Assembly (NCBI GenBank): GCA_036398775.1
Contig: DASWOJ010000240.1
Location: 1 to 29,265, forward strand
Direction of reading: 5' to 3'
DNA from: DASWOJ01 sp036398775
Lineage (GTDB): Bacteria; Pseudomonadota; Alphaproteobacteria; Acetobacterales; Acetobacteraceae
DNA: 29,265 nucleotides
Within the stretch, counting starts at the first letter, position 1. The number at the start of each line of letters is the position of its first letter. The translations under genes and the position numbers were made by a program. Of this stretch, positions 23,173-29,265 are shown piece after piece. The notes beneath the pieces were generated by a model. The model was not told where the DNA came from. It was given only the letters and a program-made list of their open reading frames with translations, and made no database searches.

Positions 23173-23538
23173 CTACGCCTGGACTTGCGGCACATCGGCC
23201 GGCGGCGCCACCGGGATTGCATCAACCGGCATGGCGCCCGATGGTATGGGGGCTGACCCAGGCTTGTATGCAATGCTGAACCCACGCGGCGGCTCGACGA
23301 ACTGTCCGTTCCGCTCTACCAGCATCCACGTCTTACGCTTGCTGATCGGGCGGCACTCCTCGATCCGCACGAGGTCGCCAGTCTTGCACTGGTTGAGGTC
23401 GTCATGCGCCGCATACTTCTTCGACAGGCGAATGAACTTCTTGTACAGCGGATGGATGACCCGGCGCTCCACGAGGACAGTGATAGTCTTGTCCATCTTG
23501 TCGCTGGTTACTCGTCCGGTGAGGACGCGCTTCGGCAT
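23173..23538 (-). CDS. rpsQ: 30S ribosomal protein S17 with long C-terminal tail
   Basis: S17 is a primary 16S rRNA binder. The conserved core occupies residues 1 to about 77 (MPKRVLTGRVTSDKMDKTIT, RRVIHPLYKKFIRLSKKYAAHD, VRIEECRPISKRKTWMLVE). It continues into a tail of about 44 residues rich in Pro, Ala and Val (GSAPIPSGAMPVDAIPVAPP...), making 121 residues against 80-90 in most bacteria. The frame is intact and the neighbours are normally spaced, so the tail is real coding sequence rather than a fusion artefact; its role is unknown. Confidence 0.95.
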   Translation of the reverse strand: MPKRVLTGRVTSDKMDKTITVLVERRVIHPLYKKFIRLSKKYAAHDDLNQCKTGDLVRIEECRPISKRKTWMLVERNGQFVEPPRGFSIAYKPGSAPIPSGAMPVDAIPVAPPADVPQVQA

Positions 23539-23550
23539 CGTCCTAGCTCC

Positions 23551-23769
23551 TTACTGAGTTTTTGCGGCAGCAGCGGTAGTCCGCTTCTGCTCAGCCATGA
23601 TTGTCTTGATGCGTGCGATGTCACGCCGGACCTCGCGGACACGGCCCGTACCCTCGGTCTGACCGGTCGCACGCTGGAAGCGTAGGTTGAACTGCTCTTT
23701 GCGCAAATCCAACAGCATCGTGGACAGGTTGTCGGTGCCCTTGGCACGTATGTCGGCAGGTTTCGTCAT
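23551..23769 (-). CDS. rpmC: 50S ribosomal protein L29
   Basis: L29 sits near the peptide exit tunnel, where trigger factor and SRP dock. It has 72 residues, with the characteristic LLDLRKEQFNLRFQRATGQ and VREVRRDIARIKTIM helices and an alanine-rich tail. It starts 2 bases after the rplP stop. Confidence 0.96.
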   Translation of the reverse strand: MTKPADIRAKGTDNLSTMLLDLRKEQFNLRFQRATGQTEGTGRVREVRRDIARIKTIMAEQKRTTAAAAKTQ

Positions 23770-23771
23770 CT

Positions 23772-24188
23772 TCAGGCTTCCCCGATCCGGGTCACGACCT
23801 TGGTTCGGATCGGCAGCTTAGCCGCACCCAACGTCAAGGCCTCGCGCGCCAGTTCCGGCGACACGCCGTCTATCTCGAACATGATGCGGCCGGGCTTGAT
23901 CCGGCACACCCAGAACTCAGGGCTGCCCTTGCCAGAGCCCATGCGGACCTCTGCAGGCTTCTGCGATACCGGCACATCGGGAAACATACGTATCCATACA
24001 CGCCCTGCCCGCTTCATTGAGCGGGTAATGGCGCGCCGTGCCGCCTCGATTTGCCGTGCGGTAATCCGCTCGGGCTCCAGAGCCTTGAGGCCAAACGCGC
24101 CGAAATTCAGCGACGTGCCGCCTTTGGCCAATCCGTGGATGCGGCCCTTGTGAGCCTTGCGGTACTTAGTCCGCTTCGGAGACATCAT
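23772..24188 (-). CDS. rplP: 50S ribosomal protein L16
   Basis: L16 organises the A-site region of 23S rRNA. It has 138 residues: MMSPKRTKYRKAHKGRIHGL, then LKALEPERITARQIEAARRA, RRVWIRMFP-like segment (AGRVWIRMFPDVPVSQKPAE), and RMGSGKGSPEFWV. The first two codons are both ATG; the family's usual MLSPKR favours the first. The length is normal. Confidence 0.97.
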   Translation of the reverse strand: MMSPKRTKYRKAHKGRIHGLAKGGTSLNFGAFGLKALEPERITARQIEAARRAITRSMKRAGRVWIRMFPDVPVSQKPAEVRMGSGKGSPEFWVCRIKPGRIMFEIDGVSPELAREALTLGAAKLPIRTKVVTRIGEA

Positions 24189-24203
24189 GGTCTTGGATCC
24201 TCG

Positions 24204-24881
24204 TTAGCGCTGCGGCGCCTGCTCGGCGGCGCGACGGTCCTGGGCAGACGGGTCATGCGTGAGCACCTCACCCTTGAAGATCCAGACTTTCACGCCGCAG
24301 GTGCCATAAGTGGTCTTGGCGGTCGCAACTCCGAAATCAATATCAGCCCGCAACGTATGCAACGGCACCCGGCCCTCACGATACCACTCGGTCCGGGCAA
24401 TCTCGGCGCCGCCAAGGCGACCGCCGCAATTGATACGGATGCCCTGAGCACCCAAACGCATCGCGGACTGCACCGCACGCTTCATCGCCCGGCGGAACGC
24501 AACGCGGCGCTCAAGCTGCTGTGCAATGTTCTCCGCCACTAGGGTAGCGTCGATCTCGGGCTTGCGAATTTCAACTATGTTCAGCGACACATCGGCCTTG
24601 GCCATCTTGGCCAGGTCCTTGCGAAGCGTCTCGATATCTTGGCCCTTCTTGCCGATGACCACACCGGGCCGGGCGGCGTATATGGTGACGCGCGGCTTCT
24701 TGGCCGGACGCTCGATCACCACACGCGACACGCCAGCGCCCGACAGCTTGGCACGCAGATGCGTGCGCAGCTTGAGATCCTCAAGCAGCAGCTTCGAGTA
24801 GTCGGCGCCAGCAAACCAGCGACTGTCCCAGGTACGATTGATACCGAGCCGCAGCCCGATTGGGTTGACCTTGTGACCCAT
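24204..24881 (-). CDS. rpsC: 30S ribosomal protein S3
   Basis: S3 lines the mRNA entry channel and has helicase-assisting activity. It has 225 residues from MGHKVNPIGLRLGINRTWDS, a KH domain with PGVVIGKKGQDIETLRKDL, and the C-terminal INCGGRLGGAEIARTEWYRE followed by DIDFG. The ATG at 24881 is the canonical start; the longer open frame upstream belongs to the rplV region. A single base separates it from the rplV stop. Confidence 0.97.
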   Translation of the reverse strand: MGHKVNPIGLRLGINRTWDSRWFAGADYSKLLLEDLKLRTHLRAKLSGAGVSRVVIERPAKKPRVTIYAARPGVVIGKKGQDIETLRKDLAKMAKADVSLNIVEIRKPEIDATLVAENIAQQLERRVAFRRAMKRAVQSAMRLGAQGIRINCGGRLGGAEIARTEWYREGRVPLHTLRADIDFGVATAKTTYGTCGVKVWIFKGEVLTHDPSAQDRRAAEQAPQR

Positions 24882-24882
24882 G

Positions 24883-25299
24883 CTAGGCCGCCTTCCGTTC
24901 CGCCGTGCCGCGATCCGGCTCCGGCAACTGCGTCTGTTCAGCCACCACGATACGCAGATGGCTGAACCACTTCTCGATGCGGGATGCTCGGCCACGGCCA
25001 CGGGCCATGAAACGGCGCATTACAATGGACTTTCCGACCTCGGCCCGCGTAACAACCAGCCGATCCACATCGAGCTGATGATTATTCTCGGCATTGGCGA
25101 TCGCGCTCTCCAGGGCCTTGCGGACCTGATGGGCAATGCGCCGCTTGCTGAACGTCAGCGTAGCAACCGCCTGGCTCGCTGGCTGATTGCGGATCAGCCC
25201 GGCAACAAGGTTCAGCTTCTGCGGGCTGATACGGATATTCCGCACCACGCATTGAGCCTCAGTTTCCGAAAGGGTACGCGGTGTCTTCGGCTTGCTCAT
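24883..25299 (-). CDS. rplV: 50S ribosomal protein L22
   Basis: L22 lines the exit tunnel. It has 138 residues starting MSKPKTPRTLSETEAQ, with RNIRISPQKLNLVAGLIRN, LESAIANAENNH and the loop ARGRGRASRIEKWFSHLRIV. The C-terminal tail (LPEPDRGTAERKAA) is slightly longer than the E. coli protein (110). The ATG at 25299 lies one base after the rpsS stop; upstream in-frame ATGs fall within rpsS. Confidence 0.96.
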   Translation of the reverse strand: MSKPKTPRTLSETEAQCVVRNIRISPQKLNLVAGLIRNQPASQAVATLTFSKRRIAHQVRKALESAIANAENNHQLDVDRLVVTRAEVGKSIVMRRFMARGRGRASRIEKWFSHLRIVVAEQTQLPEPDRGTAERKAA

Positions 25300-25300
25300 G

Positions 25301-25579
25301 TTAGCCCCTCCGCGCCTTCTTATCCGATGAGTGGCCGGTGAAGGTCCGGGTCGGCGAGAACTCGCCGAACTTGTGGCCCACCATGTTCTCGTTGACTTGT
25401 ACGGGTAGGAATTTGTGCCCGTTATAGACGCCAAATGTCAGACCGACGAACTGCGGCAGGATTGTGCTGCGCCGGGACCAAATCTTGATGATCTCGTTGC
25501 GGCCGGACCCGCGTGCCACCTCGGCCTTGCCCAGGAGGTATCCGTCAACGAACGGACCTTTCCATACGGAACGCGCCAT
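25301..25579 (-). CDS. rpsS: 30S ribosomal protein S19
   Basis: S19 lies in the 30S head next to S13. It has 92 residues, the standard length: MARSVWKGPFVDGYLL, KIWSRRSTILPQFVGLTFGV, YNGHKFLPVQVNENMVGHKF and GEFSPTRTFTGHSSDKKAR. It starts 2 bases after rplB. Confidence 0.98.
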   Translation of the reverse strand: MARSVWKGPFVDGYLLGKAEVARGSGRNEIIKIWSRRSTILPQFVGLTFGVYNGHKFLPVQVNENMVGHKFGEFSPTRTFTGHSSDKKARRG

Positions 25580-25581
25580 GG

Positions 25582-26415
25582 CTAATGCTTCCCCTTCGGA
25601 CGGCGGCGGATGATGAGGTCGTCCGTCCGCTTGTTGTGCCGGGTCTTCGCGCCCTTGGTCGGCTTGCCCCAGGGGGTGACCGGATGCCGGCCACCTGATG
25701 TCCGCCCCTCGCCGCCACCATGCGGGTGGTCAACCGGGTTCATCACGACACCGCGGTTATGCGGACGCCGGCCAAGCCAACGGTTTCGTCCGGCTTTCCC
25801 GAGACTTTGGTTTTGGTTGTCTGGGTTCGACACGGCGCCAACAGTCGCAAAGCATTCGGCGCGGATGACGCGAAGCTCGCCGGACTGCAGCTTAACCTGC
25901 GCATAGCCGGAATCCTTGCCGACCAACTGTGCATAAGTCCCAGCAGCACGGGCCATCTTGCCGCCAGCGCCCAGCTTCATCTCCACATTGTGGATAATGG
26001 TGCCGACGGGAATAGCTGCCATCGGCATGGCATTGCCGGGCTTGATATCCACCCGTGCTCCGGAAACCACCTTGTCGCCGGCGCGGATACGCTGCGGCGC
26101 CAGGATATAAGATAACTCGCCATCATCGTATTTTACCAGAGCGATGAACGCGGAGCGGTTGGGGTCGTATTCCAACCGCTCGACCGTGGCGCCTACATCG
26201 TGCTTTCGCCGCTTGAAGTCCACGTAGCGATAACTTTGCTTGTGCCCGCCGCCGCGGAAGAAGGACGTAGTGCGACCGTGGTTGTTACGGCCGCCGGTCT
26301 TGTTCTTGCCCTCGGTCAGCGTCTTGACCGGCTTGCCCTTCCATAGCTCGCTACGGTCGATGAGCACCGTACCGCGCAGGCTGGGCGTAACGGGATTGAA
26401 TTGCCTGAGTGCCAT
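25582..26415 (-). CDS. rplB: 50S ribosomal protein L2
   Basis: L2 is close to the peptidyl transferase centre and helps subunit association. It has 277 residues: MALRQFNPVTPSLRGTVLID, GRNNHGRTTSFFRGGGHKQS, and the near-invariant NPVDHPHGGGEGRTSGGRHP with its functionally important histidine. The tail RRRPKGKH is typical. It follows rplW by 12 bases. Confidence 0.98.
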   Translation of the reverse strand: MALRQFNPVTPSLRGTVLIDRSELWKGKPVKTLTEGKNKTGGRNNHGRTTSFFRGGGHKQSYRYVDFKRRKHDVGATVERLEYDPNRSAFIALVKYDDGELSYILAPQRIRAGDKVVSGARVDIKPGNAMPMAAIPVGTIIHNVEMKLGAGGKMARAAGTYAQLVGKDSGYAQVKLQSGELRVIRAECFATVGAVSNPDNQNQSLGKAGRNRWLGRRPHNRGVVMNPVDHPHGGGEGRTSGGRHPVTPWGKPTKGAKTRHNKRTDDLIIRRRPKGKH

Positions 26416-26427
26416 CTATCCGGTTCC

Positions 26428-26769
26428 TCAGCTCAGGCCGGTGGACATGTCTATAGACTGTCCCTCAGCCAGCTGCACGTAGGCTTTCTTCACGTCGGAG
26501 CGGACACCTGGCCGACCCTTGAAGCGCTTGGTCTTGCCCTTCTGCACCAACGTGTTCACGGCAAGGACGTTAACGCCGAACAACCCTTCAACCGATGCCT
26601 TGATCTCCGGCTTGGTTGCACCGATTGCGACACGGAACACGAATTGGTTTTTCTCGCTCAGCATCGTTGCCTTTTCGGTGATGACGGGATTGCGGACAAT
26701 CTCATACATCGCTTCCCGAGACATCGTGACGGCGCGCTTACGCGCGACCAGAATCTGGCGAACGCTCAT
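26428..26769 (-). CDS. rplW: 50S ribosomal protein L23
   Basis: L23 is a tunnel-exit protein and the docking site for trigger factor and SRP. It has 113 residues from the ATG at 26769, which overlaps the rplD stop as ATGA. The conserved core EIVRNPVITEKATML starts only at residue 23, so the ATG at 26724 (MSREAMYEIV) is a plausible alternative giving the usual length of about 98. Later motifs are VNTLVQKGKTKRFKGRPG and DVKKAYVQLAEGQSID. Confidence 0.95.
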   Translation of the reverse strand: MSVRQILVARKRAVTMSREAMYEIVRNPVITEKATMLSEKNQFVFRVAIGATKPEIKASVEGLFGVNVLAVNTLVQKGKTKRFKGRPGVRSDVKKAYVQLAEGQSIDMSTGLS

Positions 26770-27383
26770 GACAACCGCTCCACCAAACCCTCGATCCCAG
26801 CAGCGGTCACCACCAGCATGTCATGACGAATGATATCATGGACATTAGCGCCGACGGTCGGCAGCACATTCAGGCCGACGATGTTGCTGCTGGCCAGACG
26901 GAAACTATCATCCACAATGTTGTCCACCACCAACGCCGACGTCCAGCCCAGGGTCTTCAGCTTGGCAACAAGGTCGCGCGTCTTGCCGCTGCCGCCACCG
27001 ACGGTATCGAGCACGATCAGCTTGCCCTCTTTCTGCTTAAGCGACAGGGCACTGATCAGACCGAGACGCCGTACCTTCTTTGGAAGATCATATTCGTGGC
27101 TGCGTACGACGGGACCATGAACCACGCCGCCGGTGCGGAATTGTGGCGCCCGCAAGCTGCCCTGACGAGCGTTACCTGTTCCCTTCTGCTTGTAGGGCTT
27201 CTTGGTGGTGCCGGACACTTCGCCCATGCCTTTAGTCTTATGCGTTCCAGCCCGACGCTTGGCCATCTGCCAGTGAATTACCCGGGCGATGATGTCCTTG
27301 CGCGGAACCGCAGCAAAAAGCGCGTCCGGCAACTCAGTACTGCCGGCAGCCCCGCCATCCAGCGTCTTTATCTCAACTTGCAT
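26766..27383 (-). CDS. rplD: 50S ribosomal protein L4
   Basis: L4 reaches into the exit tunnel; in E. coli it also represses the S10 operon. It has 205 residues starting MQVEIKTLDGGAAGSTEL, with RRAGTHKTKGMGEVSGTTKK, PYKQKGTGNARQGS and RAPQFRTGGVVHGP (the tunnel loop). The ATG at 27383 is 10 bases past the rplC stop. The E. coli-type L4 leader cannot be assessed because only 32 bases separate tuf from rpsJ and no such leader is visible there. Confidence 0.97.
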   Translation of the reverse strand: MQVEIKTLDGGAAGSTELPDALFAAVPRKDIIARVIHWQMAKRRAGTHKTKGMGEVSGTTKKPYKQKGTGNARQGSLRAPQFRTGGVVHGPVVRSHEYDLPKKVRRLGLISALSLKQKEGKLIVLDTVGGGSGKTRDLVAKLKTLGWTSALVVDNIVDDSFRLASSNIVGLNVLPTVGANVHDIIRHDMLVVTAAGIEGLVERLS

Positions 27384-27393
27384 TTTCCTGCCC

Positions 27394-28104
27394 CTAGGTC
27401 GCGGTCGGTTCGACCGACGCATCCGCGGCGGACCGGACCGAAGCCGGATACGGCGCATCCGCCGGACGGGCCTTTTTCACCGCGTCGCGGATCGTAACGA
27501 ACTCGCCCTTGCTGCCCGGCACCGCACCGCGCACCATCACAAGACCGCGCTCCGCATCCACCGCGGCGACCTCAATGTTCAGGGTTGTCACCCGGTCCAC
27601 GCCGAGATGACCAGCCATCTTCTTATTCTTGAATGTTTTGCCGGGATCCTGCCGGTTGCCGGTTGATCCATGTGAGCGGTGGCTGACCGACACGCCGTGG
27701 CTGGCTTCCAACCCACGGAAGTTCCAGCGCTTCATGCCGCCGGCGAAGCCCTTGCCCTTGGTCACGCCGCACACGTCAACTTTCTGTCCCGGCACAAAAT
27801 GCGCTGCGGTCAGGATTTGTCCACTTTCGAGCAATGCGTCTGGTGACACCCGGAACTCACGCAATTTCTTCTTCGGCTCAACCTTGACGCGGGAAAAATG
27901 GCCTTTGTTCGGTTGGCTGACGTTCTTTACCTTCGCGGTACCCCATCCGAGCTGAACGGCAGTGTAGCCGTCACGCTCCTGCGTGCGGTTGTCCACGACC
28001 TGCACCTCATCCAGGTGCAAGACGGTAACCGGAACATGGGTTCCGTCATCCTTAAACAGCCGGGTCATGCCCAACTTTTTGGCGATCAGTCCGGTTCGCA
28101 TCAT
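27394..28104 (-). CDS. rplC: 50S ribosomal protein L3
   Basis: L3 is an early assembly protein whose loop approaches the peptidyl transferase centre. It has 236 residues with RTGLIAKKLGMTRLFKDDG, GVTKGKGFAGGMKRWNFRG and SHGVSVSHRSHGSTGNRQDP, including the glutamine that PrmB methylates in other bacteria. A tail of about 25 residues after KKARPADAP ends in PTAT. Two consecutive ATG codons start the gene; AGGA lies 5 bases before the first. Confidence 0.97.
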   Translation of the reverse strand: MMRTGLIAKKLGMTRLFKDDGTHVPVTVLHLDEVQVVDNRTQERDGYTAVQLGWGTAKVKNVSQPNKGHFSRVKVEPKKKLREFRVSPDALLESGQILTAAHFVPGQKVDVCGVTKGKGFAGGMKRWNFRGLEASHGVSVSHRSHGSTGNRQDPGKTFKNKKMAGHLGVDRVTTLNIEVAAVDAERGLVMVRGAVPGSKGEFVTIRDAVKKARPADAPYPASVRSAADASVEPTAT

Positions 28105-28111
28105 CCGGGTC

Positions 28112-28420
28112 CTACAGCTTGATCTCGACGTCCACGCCGCTGGCGAGGTCGAGCTTCATCAGCGCGTCCACCGTCTGCGGCGTAGGCTCCACGATATCGA
28201 GCAACCGGCGGTGGGTCCGGATCTCGAACTGCTCGCGGCTTTTCTTGTCAACGTGGGGAGAGCGGTTCACCGTAAACCGCTCGATATGCGTTGGCAGCGG
28301 TATCGGCCCGCGAACCCGCGCACCCGTACGCTTCGCCGTGTTCACGATTTCCCGCGTGCTGTTGTCCAGCACGCGGTGGTCGTACGCCTTCAGGCGAATG
28401 CGGATGTTCTGGTTGTCCAT
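28112..28420 (-). CDS. rpsJ: 30S ribosomal protein S10
   Basis: S10 is a 30S head protein that also acts in NusB/NusE antitermination. It has 102 residues: MDNQNIRIRLKAYDHRVLDN, TGARVRGPIPLPTHIERFTV, RTHRRLLDIVEPTPQTVDAL and a C-terminal ASGVDVEIKL. It lies 32 bases after tuf, with no room for a separate long leader, so it is probably co-transcribed with the elongation-factor genes upstream. Confidence 0.98.
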   Translation of the reverse strand: MDNQNIRIRLKAYDHRVLDNSTREIVNTAKRTGARVRGPIPLPTHIERFTVNRSPHVDKKSREQFEIRTHRRLLDIVEPTPQTVDALMKLDLASGVDVEIKL

Positions 28421-28452
28421 GATACTCGATCCAGGTTCGCTGCGGGTCGCCG

Positions 28453-29265
28453 TTACTTAGTGATGCTGGCGACGACACCGGCGCCGACGGTCCGTCCACC
28501 CTCGCGGATGGCGAAGCGCAGGCCGTCATCCATTGCGATGGGAGCAATCAGCTCGACATCCATCGAGACGTTGTCGCCGGGCATCACCATCTCCGTGCCC
28601 TCGGGCAACTGGACCACGCCGGTCACATCCGTCGTGCGGAAGTAGAACTGCGGGCGATAGTTGGTGAAGAACGGTGTGTGGCGGCCGCCCTCTTCCTTGG
28701 TCAGGATGTAAGCCTCGGCCTTGAAGTTGGTGTGCGGGGTGATGCTGCCGGGCTTGGCCAAGACCTGGCCGCGCTCGACGTCCTCACGCTTGGTGCCGCG
28801 CAGCAGGGCGCCAATGTTGTCGCCAGCCTCGCCGCGGTCCAGTAGCTTGCGGAACATCTCGACTCCGGTGACGATCGTCTTCACCGTGTTCTTGATGCCG
28901 ACGATCTCGACCTCATCGCCCACGTTGACGATGCCTCGCTCAATACGCCCAGTTACGACAGTGCCACGGCCCGAAATGCTGAACACGTCCTCGATCGGCA
29001 TCAGGAATGGGCGGTCGGTTGCGCGTAGCGGCTGCGGGATATATTCGTCCACTGCTGCCATCAGCTTCAGGATCGCCTGCTCACCCAACTCAGGGTTCTT
29101 GTCCTCAAGGGCCATCAAGGCTGAGCCGTGGATGATCGGAATATCGTCGCCGGGGAACTGATAGGAGGAAAGCAGCTCGCGCACTTCCATCTCGACCAGT
29201 TCCAGCAACTCAGGGTCGTCCACCATATCAACCTTGTTCAGGAAGACGACGAGGGCGGGCACGCC
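28453..29265 (-). CDS. tuf: Elongation factor Tu, C-terminal 270 residues (truncated by window edge)
   Basis: EF-Tu carries aminoacyl-tRNA to the ribosome as a GTP complex. The visible part starts within the G domain at GVPALVVFLNKVDMVDD, containing the NKVD guanine-specificity motif. It then shows GSALMALE, domain 2 (IEDVFSISGRGTVVTGRIER) and domain 3 (RHTPFFTNYRPQFYFRTTDV) and ends VGAGVVASITK. The first roughly 125 residues lie beyond the right edge. It is the standard neighbour of rpsJ in alphaproteobacteria, usually after fusA. Confidence 0.97.
   Translation of the reverse strand, partial: GVPALVVFLNKVDMVDDPELLELVEMEVRELLSSYQFPGDDIPIIHGSALMALEDKNPELGEQAILKLMAAVDEYIPQPLRATDRPFLMPIEDVFSISGRGTVVTGRIERGIVNVGDEVEIVGIKNTVKTIVTGVEMFRKLLDRGEAGDNIGALLRGTKREDVERGQVLAKPGSITPHTNFKAEAYILTKEEGGRHTPFFTNYRPQFYFRTTDVTGVVQLPEGTEMVMPGDNVSMDVELIAPIAMDDGLRFAIREGGRTVGAGVVASITK

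Noticed and set aside
14192..29265. Absence of rpmJ, infA and rpsD from the spc/alpha cluster as a deletion
   Set aside because: These genes lie elsewhere in alphaproteobacteria, so the cluster is ordinary in this respect.

Overview
The window is a chromosomal segment of a high-GC alphaproteobacterium. It is probably a member of Rhodospirillales and perhaps of Acetobacteraceae; that finer placement is inference from protein flavour and gene order, not from a search. The indicators are an ATP12-type F1 assembly chaperone, a membrane J-protein of the TIM14-like alphaproteobacterial type, a two-domain NADP-malic enzyme, and a ribosomal cluster with adk between secY and rpsM and no rpsD between rpsK and rpoA. 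Nothing resembles a phage, plasmid, insertion sequence, CRISPR array or defence island.

Right half (about 14.2-29.3 kb, all minus strand, so transcription runs from right to left): the end of tuf (cut by the window edge) is followed by the S10-spc-alpha ribosomal supercluster rpsJ-rplC-rplD-rplW-rplB-rpsS-rplV-rpsC-rplP-rpmC-rpsQ-rplN-rplX-rplE-rpsN-rpsH-rplF-rplR-rpsE-rpmD-rplO-secY-adk-rpsM-rpsK-rpoA-rplQ. Genes overlap or are spaced by a few bases except at three junctions. There is a strong hairpin before secY. Between adk and rpsM there is a near-consensus sigma70 promoter with a leader of about 137 nt. After rplQ there is a long hairpin that probably ends the unit.

Middle (8.6-14.0 kb, minus strand): rarA-rluC-asmA-ATP12 form a tight unit with two ATGA overlaps. 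It combines DNA-replication maintenance, 23S rRNA modification, an envelope AsmA protein and F1-ATPase assembly. lipB (plus strand) converges on it, and a pair of mutually inverted palindromic repeats sits at the junction, one of them inside the lipB reading frame. A tRNA-Leu(GAG) gene lies divergent to lipB, and its probable promoter overlaps the lipB start.

Left part (1-7.6 kb): a plus-strand pair encodes an unrecognised small protein and an 832-residue protein with two glycosyltransferase-like domains. On the minus strand, maeB is followed by a J-domain membrane protein, then galU, then a phosphomannomutase/phosphoglucomutase truncated by the window edge. The last two supply UDP-glucose and hexose-1-phosphate for envelope polysaccharide.

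Most of the window is core housekeeping DNA, and I found no convincing previously undescribed system. The items most worth a second look are the tRNA promoter and minisatellite at the lipB 5' end, the repeat captured in the lipB 3' end, the promoter and leader before rpsM, the hairpin before secY, and the double-glycosyltransferase protein with its unknown small partner.
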